Positions 10,159-18,677 of a DNA stretch of 64,000 nt are shown here, piece by piece (positions within the stretch are counted from its first letter, which is position 1; the number at the start of each line of letters is the position of its first letter). Below the pieces are notes generated by a model. It did no database searches. It saw nothing but the letters and a program-made list of their open reading frames with translations, and was not told where the DNA came from. This stretch comes from Haloprofundus halophilus (GTDB lineage Archaea; Halobacteriota; Halobacteria; Halobacteriales; Haloferacaceae), in assembly GCF_003439925.1 (NCBI RefSeq), contig NZ_QQRR01000001.1, forward strand, positions 1,798,001 through 1,862,000, given 5' to 3'. The translations under genes were made by a program, and so were the position numbers.

Positions 10159-11358
10159 ATGGACGAGGAGTTCCTCCTTTTGAACCCCGGCCCGGTCCCG
10201 GTCACCGACGAGGTGCTGGAGTCGATGGCCGAACCGATGGTCTCGCACCGATCCGCCGAGTTCGAAGCAGTGTACGAGCGCGCGCAGGACGGACTCGACT
10301 ACGTTTTCACGCAGTCGACGCTCTCCGGCGAGTCGACCGCAGACGACGGAACGTCGCTGATTCTCAACGGCACCGCGACGATGGGGATGGAGGCTGCGGT
10401 CGCCAACCTCGTCGGTGATGGGGGAGAGGTCGTCTCGCTCGTCAACGGGAAGTTCGGCCGCCGCTTCGCCCGCATCGCCGACCGCTACGCGTCGGTGACG
10501 CGCGTCGAAGCCGACTGGGGCGACTCCATCCCGGTTGACGAAGTGGAGGAGGCCGTCACCGACGACACCGACGTGGTGACGATGGTCCACAACGAGACCA
10601 GTACTGGCCTCTTGAACCCCGCCGAAGCGGTCGGCGAAATCGCCGCCGACCACGACGCCATCTTCGTGATGGACGGCGTGACGAGCATCGGCGGCGACGA
10701 GATCCGACTCGACGACTGGAACGTCGATATCGCCATCACAGATGCACAGAAGGCGCTGGCCGCGCCGCCGGGCGTCAGCGCGATGTACGTCCGCGAGCGA
10801 GCGGTCGAGGCGTTCGACGGCGAGTCCGCGCCCTTCTACGAGGACCTCGACTGGCACCTCCGCAAAGCCGAGAGCCACCAGACGCCCTTCACGAGCGCCG
10901 TCCCGCTGTTCCGCGCGCTCGCGGTCGCCGTCGAGGAGATCGAAGCGGAGGGAATGGCCGAGCGCATCGCGCGACACCGCCGTCAGTCCGCGGCGTTCCG
11001 CGAGGGGTTCCGCGCGATGGGGCTGGAGTCGTTCCCCGACGCCGACGGCCCGACCGAGTTCTCGAACACGCTCACCGCCATCTCGCTGCCCGAGGAGATT
11101 CGCGGCGACGCGTCGAGTGAATTCTTCGACGCGGTCAAGGACCGCAACGTCAGCATCTCCGGCGGGCAGGCGCACCTCGGCGGCGAAATCTTCCGCGTGA
11201 GCAACATGGGTCACCTGACGAGCGAGCAGATTCTCCGCGGGATTCGCACGGTGGGCGAGGCGATGGACGAGGTCGGCGTCGACGTGGATGTCGAGGCGGG
11301 ACTGGAGACGGCCGAGGAACAGTTGGAGACCGCGACCGCGACGACCTCTGACGACTGA
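10159..11358 (+). CDS. Class V PLP aminotransferase (SPT/AGT or SerC-like role)
   Basis: A 399-residue fold-type I PLP enzyme related to serine-pyruvate/alanine-glyoxylate aminotransferases. Visible motifs are the N-terminal LLNPGPVPV, HNETSTGLLNP (residues 144-154), the cofactor Asp in FVMDGVTSIGGDE (D172) and the Schiff-base lysine in ITDAQKALAAPPG (K198). A C-terminal Glu/Thr-rich tail of about 25 residues looks disordered. serB and serA lie 4-5 kb downstream and I see no classical SerC in the window, so it may act as phosphoserine aminotransferase in serine synthesis. That role is inferred from family and context. Alternatives are alanine-glyoxylate or aspartate aminotransferase. Confidence 0.85.
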   Translation: MDEEFLLLNPGPVPVTDEVLESMAEPMVSHRSAEFEAVYERAQDGLDYVFTQSTLSGESTADDGTSLILNGTATMGMEAAVANLVGDGGEVVSLVNGKFGRRFARIADRYASVTRVEADWGDSIPVDEVEEAVTDDTDVVTMVHNETSTGLLNPAEAVGEIAADHDAIFVMDGVTSIGGDEIRLDDWNVDIAITDAQKALAAPPGVSAMYVRERAVEAFDGESAPFYEDLDWHLRKAESHQTPFTSAVPLFRALAVAVEEIEAEGMAERIARHRRQSAAFREGFRAMGLESFPDADGPTEFSNTLTAISLPEEIRGDASSEFFDAVKDRNVSISGGQAHLGGEIFRVSNMGHLTSEQILRGIRTVGEAMDEVGVDVDVEAGLETAEEQLETATATTSDD

Positions 11359-11435
11359 ACGACGCCCTGTTTTCTCTCCGACCGTCGTCGAGCGAGCGGC
11401 AGCGACGAGCCTGCAGCATTTGCCGTAACTGACGG

Positions 11436-11441
11436 TTATAT
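11436..11441 (+). promoter_or_regulatory. TATA box of the metY-metX operon
   Basis: TTATAT lies 28-33 bases before ATG 11469. A second AT-rich patch (GAATATG) follows around 11452-11458. Confidence 0.6.
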
Positions 11442-11468
11442 CCTTCTCAGAGAATATGCTTCTCGTAC

Positions 11469-12761
11469 ATGACTCGCGGCTTCAGAACCCGGAGCCTCCA
11501 CGCCGGGCACGCGCCGGACCCCGTGACAGGCGCGCGAGCGCCGCCCATCTACCAGACCACGTCGTACGTCTTCGACGACGCCGACCGCGCGGCCGACCTG
11601 TACGCGCTCGACGCCGAGGGCGACGTCTACTCGCGCATCTCGAACCCGACCGTCCGAATCCTCGAAGACCGTCTCGCCGACCTCGAAGGCGGCACCGGGG
11701 CCGTCGCCACCGCCTCGGGGATGGCGGCGTTCGACAGCGCGACCAGCATTCTGGCCTCCGCGGGCGACAACGTCGTCGCCAGCGCCGACGCCTACGGCGG
11801 GACGAGCGCCTACCTCTCGAAGATGGCCAGCAGACGGGGCATCGAGACCCGAACCGTCGAGACGCTCGACTACGACGCCTACGCCGAGGCAATCGACGGA
11901 GAGACTGCCTTCGTCCACGTCGAGACCATCGCCAACCCGTCGCTCGTGACCCCCGACTTCGAGCGCGTGGCCGAGATCGCCCACAACAACGGCGCGCCGC
12001 TGTTCGTCGACAACACGTTCGCGACGCCGGCGCTGTGTCGCCCGCTCGAACACGGCGCGGACATCGTCTGGGAGTCGACGACGAAGTGGCTCCACGGCTC
12101 CGGGACGACTGTCGGCGGCATCCTCGTCGACGGCGGGTCGTTCCCGTGGGCCGACCACGCGGAGAAGTACCCGGAACTCGCGGGCGAGAACCCCGCGTTC
12201 GGCGTCGACTTCTCGGAGCGCTTCGGCGACGCGGCGTTCGCCACCGCGGCGCGACAGCGCGCCGTCCGTTCGCTCGGCAACCAGCAGTCGCCGTTCGACG
12301 CCTGGCAGACCTTGCAAGGGCTCGAAACCCTCCCCCTCCGGATGGACCGCCACTGCGAGAACGCCCGCATCGTCGCCGAGTACCTCGCCGACCACGACGA
12401 GGTAGCGTGGGTGACCCATCCCGGGCTGGACTCGCATCCGACGCACGATAACGCCGCCCGCTACCTCGCGGATTTCGGCGGCATGGTCACGTTCGGTCTC
12501 GAAGGCGGCTACGAGGCGAGCAAGACGTTCTGCGAGGAGACGGAACTCGCGTCCTTCCTCGCGAACATCGGCGACGCGAAGACGCTCGTCATCCACCCCG
12601 CCTCGACGACCCACGCCCAGTTGACGGAGGAGGAACAGCGCGCGGCGGGCGTTCGCCCGGACATGCTCCGCTTCTCGGTCGGCATCGAGAACCCGGAAGA
12701 TATCTTGGCGGACGTAGAGCGCAGCATCGACCGAGCGACACGTTCCGGCGGAGAAACATGA
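11469..12761 (+). CDS. metY: O-acetylhomoserine sulfhydrylase (copy 1)
   Basis: Converts O-acetylhomoserine plus sulfide to homocysteine. It is a Cys/Met-metabolism PLP enzyme of 430 residues. The N-terminus [19 protein letters not shown] and IYQTTSYVF are hallmarks of the O-acetylhomoserine aminocarboxypropyltransferase branch. The PLP lysine is K206 in [10 protein letters not shown], and [19 protein letters not shown] is the cofactor strand-loop. The stop overlaps the metX start by four bases (ATGA), so both are made from one transcript and MetX supplies the substrate. Compare the paralogue at 14205. Confidence 0.92.
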   Translation: MTRGFRTRSLHAGHAPDPVTGARAPPIYQTTSYVFDDADRAADLYALDAEGDVYSRISNPTVRILEDRLADLEGGTGAVATASGMAAFDSATSILASAGDNVVASADAYGGTSAYLSKMASRRGIETRTVETLDYDAYAEAIDGETAFVHVETIANPSLVTPDFERVAEIAHNNGAPLFVDNTFATPALCRPLEHGADIVWESTTKWLHGSGTTVGGILVDGGSFPWADHAEKYPELAGENPAFGVDFSERFGDAAFATAARQRAVRSLGNQQSPFDAWQTLQGLETLPLRMDRHCENARIVAEYLADHDEVAWVTHPGLDSHPTHDNAARYLADFGGMVTFGLEGGYEASKTFCEETELASFLANIGDAKTLVIHPASTTHAQLTEEEQRAAGVRPDMLRFSVGIENPEDILADVERSIDRATRSGGET

Positions 12762-14038
12762 CGACAGTCGACCGCGACACCGTCTCGCTGGGCGAGTTCG
12801 AGTTCGAGTGCGGCGAGTCCGTCGACGACCTGCGAATCGCCTACGAGTCGTACGGCGAGTTCACCGGCGACAACGCCGTCTTGGTCTGCCACGCGCTCAC
12901 GGGGAGCCAGCACGTCGCCGACGTGGACCGGTCGGCGTGGTCGCGCGACGACGCCGGCGTCGGCGAGGCGGACGAAGCAGAAGCCGAAGGCGACACCGCC
13001 GCACAGACCGCCGGACAGGCTCGCGCGTGGTGGAACGACGTCGTCGGCCCCGGCAAAGCCATCGACACCTCCGAGTACTACGTCGTCTGCGCGAACGTCC
13101 CCGGGTCGTGTTACGGCAGTTCCGGCCCGTCGAGCGACGGTCCCGACGGCGAACCGTGGGGGACCGACTTCCCCCCCGTGACCGTCGGCGACTGGACGCG
13201 CGCGCAGCGCCGCCTGCTCGACGCGCTCGGCGTCGGCCGCCTCCACGCCGTCGTCGGCGGCAGCGTCGGCGGGATGAACGCGCTCGACTGGGCGCGGCGC
13301 TACCCCGACGACGTGACCCGACTGGTCGTCGTCGCCGCCGCCGCCCGCCTCGACCCGCAGTGCCTCGCGCTCGACGCCGTCGCCCGCCGCGCCATCACGA
13401 CCGACCCCGACTGGAACGGCGGCGACTACTACGGAAAATCGGAGCCGGAGAACGGACTGGCGCTCGCGCGGCAGTTGGGCCACGTGATGTACCTCTCGAA
13501 GTCGTCGATGGCCCAGAAGTTCGGCCGGCGCTCGGCGGGCCGCGACGCCCACCGCGAGACGTTTCCGTCGGACCCCGCGGCCTCATTCTTCCCGTACCGC
13601 GACGTGGAGTCGTATCTCGACTACAACGCCGACAGCTTCGTCGACCGCTTCGACGCCAACTCCTACCTCTACCTGACGCGGGCGATGGACGACTTCGACC
13701 TCCGTGAGGGGTACGACTCGGACGCCGACGCACTGGCGGCGTTCGCGGGGGAAGCCCTGCTGCTCTCCTTCACCGCCGACTGGCACTTCACCGTCGAGCA
13801 GTCCGAGTCGCTCGCGGAGGCGTTTCGGAGTTCGGACGTTCCAGTCGCCCACCACGTCGTCGACTCCGACCACGGCCACGACGCGTTCCTCGTCGAACCG
13901 GAGAACGTCGGCCCGCCCGTCGCGGACTTCCTCGAAGACGGCGTCGAGGGTCGCGCCATCACCGATACGGCCGTCGAGAGCGACGGGGGCACTGAAACCG
14001 AGTTCGCGCCCGTCCACTCCAGTCTGTTCTCGACCTGA
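12758..14038 (+). CDS. metX: Homoserine O-acetyltransferase
   Basis: Activates homoserine with acetyl-CoA for methionine synthesis. An alpha/beta hydrolase of 426 residues. The nucleophile elbow is [12 protein letters not shown] (S169). The acid is the Asp in SFTADWHF (D341) and the catalytic His is in [10 protein letters not shown] (H374). A halophile-style acidic insert ([15 protein letters not shown], residues 69-83) lies in a loop. Sequence alone cannot exclude succinyl-CoA as donor, but the adjacent O-acetylhomoserine sulfhydrylases favour acetyl. The stop is followed at once by an imperfect tandem repeat (14039-14110). Confidence 0.92.
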   Translation: MTTVDRDTVSLGEFEFECGESVDDLRIAYESYGEFTGDNAVLVCHALTGSQHVADVDRSAWSRDDAGVGEADEAEAEGDTAAQTAGQARAWWNDVVGPGKAIDTSEYYVVCANVPGSCYGSSGPSSDGPDGEPWGTDFPPVTVGDWTRAQRRLLDALGVGRLHAVVGGSVGGMNALDWARRYPDDVTRLVVVAAAARLDPQCLALDAVARRAITTDPDWNGGDYYGKSEPENGLALARQLGHVMYLSKSSMAQKFGRRSAGRDAHRETFPSDPAASFFPYRDVESYLDYNADSFVDRFDANSYLYLTRAMDDFDLREGYDSDADALAAFAGEALLLSFTADWHFTVEQSESLAEAFRSSDVPVAHHVVDSDHGHDAFLVEPENVGPPVADFLEDGVEGRAITDTAVESDGGTETEFAPVHSSLFST

Positions 14039-14110
14039 CTCGTCCGACCGCTTCGGTCCCACACGACCGACTCTGGTCACTTCGGTCTCACACGACCGAC
14101 TCGTCGGTCG
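14036..14110. repeat. 29-bp imperfect tandem repeat and hairpin after metX
   Basis: A 23-base block beginning CTTCGGTCYCACACGACCGA occurs at 14051 and again at 14080 with one mismatch. The segment that starts at the metX stop (TGACTCG) resembles the inter-block spacer (CGACTCT, CGACTCG). The last unit ends in a hairpin with 7-bp arms CGACCGA/TCGGTCG and a four-base loop (14093-14110). It could act in transcript 3'-end formation. Confidence 0.8.
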
Positions 14111-14204
14111 TTCGCGCCGTCGCTCCCGGTAGTGTCGCCGTAGTTCTCGGCAGTTCCTGTCTCGGTCACCCCGTTTTACCCCCGTCGACTGCTAACGAAC
14201 CATC

Positions 14205-15524
14205 ATGTCCGAGGAGAACGACGACACCCCCGACGCATCCGACAGCCCCGGCTTCCGAACGCGGAGCCTCCACGCCGGGCAGGACCCCGACCCGGCGACC
14301 GGCGCGCGCGCACCGCCGCTGTACCAGACGACCTCCTACGTCTTCGACGACGCCGACGACGCCGCCGCGCAGTTCGCCCTGGAGAAGCCGGGGCACATCT
14401 ACTCGCGGCTGATGAACCCGACGAACGCGATGCTGCAGGAGCGCCTCGCGTCGCTCGAAGGCGGCGTCGGCGCGGTCGCCACCTCGTCGGGGATGGCGTC
14501 GTTCGACCTCGCGACGTTCCTGCTCGCCGAAGCCGGCGACAACGTCGTCTCGTCGTCGGCGCTGTACGGCGGGACGTACACCTACCTCACCCACACCGTC
14601 GAACGCCGCGGCATCTCGACGCGGTTCGTCGACGCGCTCGACTACGACGCCTACGCGGAGGCCATCGACGAAAACACAGCGTACGTCCACCTCGAAACCA
14701 TCGGCAATCCGGCGCTCGTGACGCCCGACATCGAACGCATCGCCGACATCGCCCACGAGAACGGCGCACCGCTGTTCGTCGACAACACGTTTGCCACTCC
14801 CGCGCTGTGCCGTCCGCTCGAACACGGCGCGGACCTCGTCTGGGAGTCGACGACGAAGTGGATTACCGGCGCGGGCACGACAGTCGGCGGCGCGCTCGTC
14901 GACGGCGGGTCGTTCCCGTGGGCGGAGTACGCGGAGAAGTACGCCGAAATCGCCACCGACAATCCGGCGTACCACGGCGTCAACTTCGCCGAGCGCTTCG
15001 GCGACGCCGCGTTCACGTACGCCGCCATCGCCCGCGGTCTGCGGGATTTGGGCAACCAGCAGTCGCCGTTCGACGCCTGGCAGACGCTCGAAAAACTGGA
15101 GACCCTACCCCTGCGAATGGAGCGCCACTGCGAGAACGCCCAAATCGTCGCCGAGTATCTCGACGACCACGCGGCCGTCGAGTGGGTGAACTACCCCGGA
15201 CTCGAATCGCACGAGACGCACGCGGAGGCCTCGGAGTATCTGGAGGGCGGCTACGGCGGGATGATTACGTTCGGCCTCTCGGAAGGGTACGACGCCGCCC
15301 GCGCGACGGTCGAGAGCGTCGAACTCGCCTCGTTGCTGGCGAACGTCGGCGACGCGAAGACGCTGGTCATCCACCCCGCGTCGACGACCCACCAGCAACT
15401 CACCGCGGAGGAGCAGGAGGCGGCGGGCGTCACCGACGACATGGTTCGGCTCTCCGTCGGCATCGAAGACCCCGAGGACATCCTCGCCGACTTGGACCAA
15501 GCCATCGAGGCGGCGACGAACTGA
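14205..15524 (+). CDS. O-acetylhomoserine sulfhydrylase (copy 2)
   Basis: A 439-residue paralogue of the enzyme at 11469, with the same family landmarks ([27 protein letters not shown]) and PLP lysine K218 in WESTTKWITG. Its acidic N-terminal tail of about 15 residues is absent from copy 1. It differs at the substrate-adjacent loop (NITG-type versus LHG), so the copies may prefer different thiol donors or acceptors. It has its own gap and probably its own promoter, 166 bases after metX. Family secure, precise substrate less so. Confidence 0.88.
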   Translation: MSEENDDTPDASDSPGFRTRSLHAGQDPDPATGARAPPLYQTTSYVFDDADDAAAQFALEKPGHIYSRLMNPTNAMLQERLASLEGGVGAVATSSGMASFDLATFLLAEAGDNVVSSSALYGGTYTYLTHTVERRGISTRFVDALDYDAYAEAIDENTAYVHLETIGNPALVTPDIERIADIAHENGAPLFVDNTFATPALCRPLEHGADLVWESTTKWITGAGTTVGGALVDGGSFPWAEYAEKYAEIATDNPAYHGVNFAERFGDAAFTYAAIARGLRDLGNQQSPFDAWQTLEKLETLPLRMERHCENAQIVAEYLDDHAAVEWVNYPGLESHETHAEASEYLEGGYGGMITFGLSEGYDAARATVESVELASLLANVGDAKTLVIHPASTTHQQLTAEEQEAAGVTDDMVRLSVGIEDPEDILADLDQAIEAATN

Positions 15525-15526
15525 GC

Positions 15527-16174
15527 TTACTCCTCGGGCCGCAGCATGCTCCGTCCCTCGAACACCTTCCCCAGTCGATACATCGAGGCGACGATGGTGT
15601 CGCAGGCGGGCCGGACCGCCTTCTTCGGGAGGAATCCGACCGAGAACCCGGCGACTTCGAGCATCGGGAGGTCGTTCGCGCCGTCGCCGACGGCGACGGT
15701 CTGGCTCATCTCGACGTCCAACTCGTCGGCGAGGCGTTCGAGTTCGCGGTCCTTCGTCCCCTCGATGAGCGGGCCTTCCGCCTCGCCGGTCAGTCGCCCG
15801 CCCTTCACGGGGAGGCGGTTGGCGACGATGGTGTCCACGTCGACCCCCTCCGCTTCCAGTGCAGTTTCGACGCCGCGCTCGAACCCGCCGGTGAGGATAG
15901 CGGTGTGGTGGCCGTAGTCGTTGAGCCGTCTGATGAGTTTCGCCGCGCCGGGTCGGAGTTTCACCTCGTCGTACGCCTCCTGCGCGCGTTCCTCCTCCAG
16001 TCCTTCGAGGAGCGCCGCGCGGTCGTAGAGGCTCTCCGCGTAGCTGAGTTCGTCGTTCATCGCCCGCTCGGTGATGTCAGCCATCTCGTCGGCAACACCC
16101 TTCCGCTTGCCGAGCAGCACCGTCATCTCCGAGTCCGAGAGCGTTCCGTCGAAGTCGAACGCGACGAGTTTCAT
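15527..16174 (-). CDS. serB: Phosphoserine phosphatase
   Basis: HAD-superfamily hydrolase of 215 residues performing the last step of serine synthesis. Motif I is FDFDGTLSDSE (D7 nucleophile, D9 acid/base), motif II is the Thr in AILTGGFERG, and motif III/IV is VAVGDGANDLPML. The cap lies between residues about 15 and 75. The start MKLVAFDFDG is chosen because it is the canonical HAD N-terminus. It is convergent with metY copy 2 (two bases between the stops) and divergent from serA. That pairing strongly supports serine phosphatase over other HAD functions. Confidence 0.92.
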   Translation of the reverse strand: MKLVAFDFDGTLSDSEMTVLLGKRKGVADEMADITERAMNDELSYAESLYDRAALLEGLEEERAQEAYDEVKLRPGAAKLIRRLNDYGHHTAILTGGFERGVETALEAEGVDVDTIVANRLPVKGGRLTGEAEGPLIEGTKDRELERLADELDVEMSQTVAVGDGANDLPMLEVAGFSVGFLPKKAVRPACDTIVASMYRLGKVFEGRSMLRPEE

Positions 16175-16473
16175 GCCGAGTGAGAGGGGGGCCGCGGGTT
16201 TGAAACCACCCGAAACGGCACGTTTCGCGCCCCTACCCCTCACCGGGTCGCTATCGAGGGAGACGAGCCGAACGCGGACGACTGGGTCGTTTCCCGATTA
16301 TCGCCGTCGCGCTCGCCGACCGGTCCCGCCGAAGCGATGCACGTCACCGAATCCTTCGTGCAATCCGACGCGCCAGATTGGACACAAACGTGCATATCGA
16401 GCGACTTGTATCACCCCTCGCCAAGCATGCCTGTGAAGAAACCCTTAACCGCTATCCGAAGAAGCGTAGAGCC
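16175..16473. other. serB-serA divergent intergenic region
   Basis: About 300 bases without a convincing gene. The half near serA holds the likely serA TATA element (CTTAACC, 16444-16450, 24-30 bases before ATG 16474). I see no long repeat, RNA gene or clear operator palindrome. The region near 16425 contains a GCATGC palindrome of uncertain meaning. Confidence 0.5.
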
Positions 16474-18093
16474 ATGAAGGTGCTGGTCACCGACCCTATC
16501 GCGGACGCCGGCTTGGAACGACTCCGCGAGGCGGGTCACGAAGTCGAAACCGCCTACGACGTAGCGGGCGAAGAACTGCTCTCGGCCGTCGCCGACGCCA
16601 ACGCGCTCGTGGTTCGCTCCGGAACCGACGTGAACGAGGCCGTCTTCGACGCGGCCCCCGACCTCGTCATCGTCGGCCGCGCCGGCATCGGCGTCGACAA
16701 CATCGACATCGACGCCGCCACCGACCACGGCGTCATCGTCGCCAACGCGCCGGAGGGGAACGTCCGCGCCGCCGCCGAGCACACCGTCGCCATGGCGTTC
16801 GCCGCCGCGCGCTCGATTCCGCAGGCGCACGTCCGCCTGAAGGCCGGCGAGTGGGCCAAGAGCGACTACCTCGGCACCGAGATCAACGGTAAGACCCTCG
16901 GAATCGTCGGCTTCGGTCGCGTCGGCCAGGAAGTCGCCAAACGCCTCGGCAACCTCGGTACGGACCTCGTCGTCTACGACCCCTACATCTCTGAAGAGCG
17001 CGCCGACCAGTTCGGCGCGGAGCTCGTCGACGAACTCGACGCCTGTCTCGCCCGCGCCGACTTCCTGACGATTCACACCCCGCTCCTGCCCGAGACGCGC
17101 GGGATGATAAGCGAGGACGAACTCGACACGTTCGGCCACGGCTACATCGTCAACTGCGCGCGCGGCGGCATCATCGACGAGGACGCGCTCGCGGCGGCCG
17201 TCGAAGACGGCACCGTCGCCGGCGCGGCGCTCGACGTGTTCGAGGAGGAACCGCTCGCGGAGGACTCGCCGCTACTCGGCGTCGACGACATCATCGTCAC
17301 GCCGCACCTCGGCGCATCGACCGAAGCGGCCCAGGAGAGCGTCGCCGTCGACACCGCCGAACAGGTGCTCGCGGCGTTCGCGGAGGAGCCCGTTCTCAAC
17401 GCACTGAACGCGCCATCGGTCGACGAGAAGGCGTTCCCGCGCATCAAGCCGTACATCGGCCTCGCGGAGACGGCCGGCAAGATCGCCGCGCAGGTGTTTG
17501 GCGAGCGCGTCTCCGAGATCGAGGTCGCCTACGACGGCGACATCGCCGCCGAGGACGTCGAACTCGTCACCGCGAGCGGCCTGAAAGGCGTCTTCGAGCC
17601 GCTGGAGTGGCAGGTCAACGCGGTCAACGCGCCGCACCTCGCCGAGGAGCGCGGCATCGACGTCACCGAGAGCAAGAGCAGGCAGAGCGAGGACTTCCAG
17701 AGCCTCGTCACCGTCACCGTCGGCGACGGCGAGGAGACGCTCTCCGTGAGCGGAACCCTCTTCGCCGGCGAGGAGCCGCGAATCGTCCGCATCGACGGCT
17801 ACCGCGTCGACGCCGTCCCGCACGGTCACATGCTCGTCGCGCGCAACTACGACAAACCGGGCGTCATCGGCCTCATCGGCACCGTTCTCGGCGACCACGA
17901 CGTGAACATCGCGGGGATGTTCAACGCCCGCGAGACTCGCGGTGGCGAGGCGCTCACCGTCTACAACCTCGACTCGGCGGTTCCCGAGGAAGCCGCCGAA
18001 GCGCTTCTGGCCGACGACCGTATCATCGGCGTCCGCACCATCGTCCTCAACGGCGACGCCGAGGCGCGACGACTCGACATCGCCGCCGAGTAA
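16474..18093 (+). CDS. serA: D-3-phosphoglycerate dehydrogenase
   Basis: Oxidises 3-phosphoglycerate, the committed step to serine. The 539 residues match the long, ACT-containing SerA class. Visible parts are an N-terminal substrate domain (MKVLVTDPIADAGLERL), a Rossmann motif (GIVGFGRVGQEVAKRLG), VNCARGGIIDEDAL and the catalytic His in VTPHLGASTEAAQES. An intervening ASB domain (about 320-450) follows, with a C-terminal ACT domain (HGHMLVARNYDKPGVIGLIG to the end) that probably gives feedback by serine. The TATA element at 16445 supports the start. The stop is followed by a degenerate 21-bp repeat array shared with the convergent gene. Confidence 0.95.
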   Translation: MKVLVTDPIADAGLERLREAGHEVETAYDVAGEELLSAVADANALVVRSGTDVNEAVFDAAPDLVIVGRAGIGVDNIDIDAATDHGVIVANAPEGNVRAAAEHTVAMAFAAARSIPQAHVRLKAGEWAKSDYLGTEINGKTLGIVGFGRVGQEVAKRLGNLGTDLVVYDPYISEERADQFGAELVDELDACLARADFLTIHTPLLPETRGMISEDELDTFGHGYIVNCARGGIIDEDALAAAVEDGTVAGAALDVFEEEPLAEDSPLLGVDDIIVTPHLGASTEAAQESVAVDTAEQVLAAFAEEPVLNALNAPSVDEKAFPRIKPYIGLAETAGKIAAQVFGERVSEIEVAYDGDIAAEDVELVTASGLKGVFEPLEWQVNAVNAPHLAEERGIDVTESKSRQSEDFQSLVTVTVGDGEETLSVSGTLFAGEEPRIVRIDGYRVDAVPHGHMLVARNYDKPGVIGLIGTVLGDHDVNIAGMFNARETRGGEALTVYNLDSAVPEEAAEALLADDRIIGVRTIVLNGDAEARRLDIAAE

Positions 18094-18105
18094 TCGAGGT
18101 CCGAG

Positions 18106-18200
18106 CAGCCGGCGGTTAGAGTCGTGTAGTCGGCGGTTAGGGTCGTCCAGCCGGCGGTCAGAGCCGTGTAGTCGACGGCTACAGCCCGAGCAGCCGACGG
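18106..18200. repeat. Degenerate 21-bp tandem repeat between serA and a convergent gene
   Basis: Units of the form YAGYCGRCGGYTAGRGYCGTS begin at 18106, 18127, 18148, 18169 and 18191 (steps 21, 21, 21, 22). The last unit forms the 3' end of the convergent gene that stops at 18179. On that gene's strand the units end in TAG, TGA, TAA and TAA, spaced 21 bases apart and therefore all in the same frame. Confidence 0.85.
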
Positions 18201-18565
18201 ATGGGATGTTCGTCCCGACGGCGGTGTCCCCGGTTCTCGTCGCTCCGAGTTCGCTGTTCTCGCAACAGCTCTTCGTAGTGGTCGATGACGGCCTGTCGCT
18301 CCGATTCGAGGTGCTCGACTTCCGCTTCTAGCTGTCGGATACGCGCTCGGAGCGCTTCGAGCTGCTGTCGGTCCGCCGTCGCTCCGGACGGCAGCCGGCC
18401 GTTCGAGCCGCTCGCGTCTCCGCGTGACGACTGCGGCGGCCGTCGGACGTCGAAGCCGCCGTCGGATCTCGGCAGTCGTCTCGGCCGCCGAGTCGACGCA
18501 CGGTCTGGATACGTTCGGGAGGTCGGTTCGCTGACGGTGCCAGTTGGGAGGTCGGAGAGCGACAC
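18179..18565 (-). CDS. Coiled-coil protein, paralogue A (unknown function)
   Basis: A 128-residue basic/polar protein. It shares with the next gene upstream an N-terminal block (SLSDLPTGTVSEPTSRTYP here, PLSGFPTGTVSRPNSRTYP there), a low-complexity Arg/Ser linker and a coiled coil (LEALRARIRQLEAEVEHLES, then RQAVIDHYEELLREQ). It ends in a short hydrophobic/basic tail (HPIRRLLGL). I choose a GTG start at 18565 because it aligns exactly with the ATG of the paralogue. A TTG further upstream would add nine residues. No known domain. The 3' end is embedded in the 21-bp repeat array. Confidence 0.65.
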   Translation of the reverse strand: MSLSDLPTGTVSEPTSRTYPDRASTRRPRRLPRSDGGFDVRRPPQSSRGDASGSNGRLPSGATADRQQLEALRARIRQLEAEVEHLESERQAVIDHYEELLREQRTRSDENRGHRRRDEHPIRRLLGL

Positions 18566-18677
18566 ACGTTCGGATATGTCATTGAGTACCAAAAGTCTGC
18601 GTCAGACCACTGTCACACTCCTTCACGAAAAAGAAACTCTTGGCTTCGTTGGAGTGTCAGCGGGGACCGCCGACCGT

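Noticed and set aside
12808-13707. Arg-rich frame inside metX
   Set aside because: Shadow frame with extreme Arg content. metX motifs are complete in the other frame.
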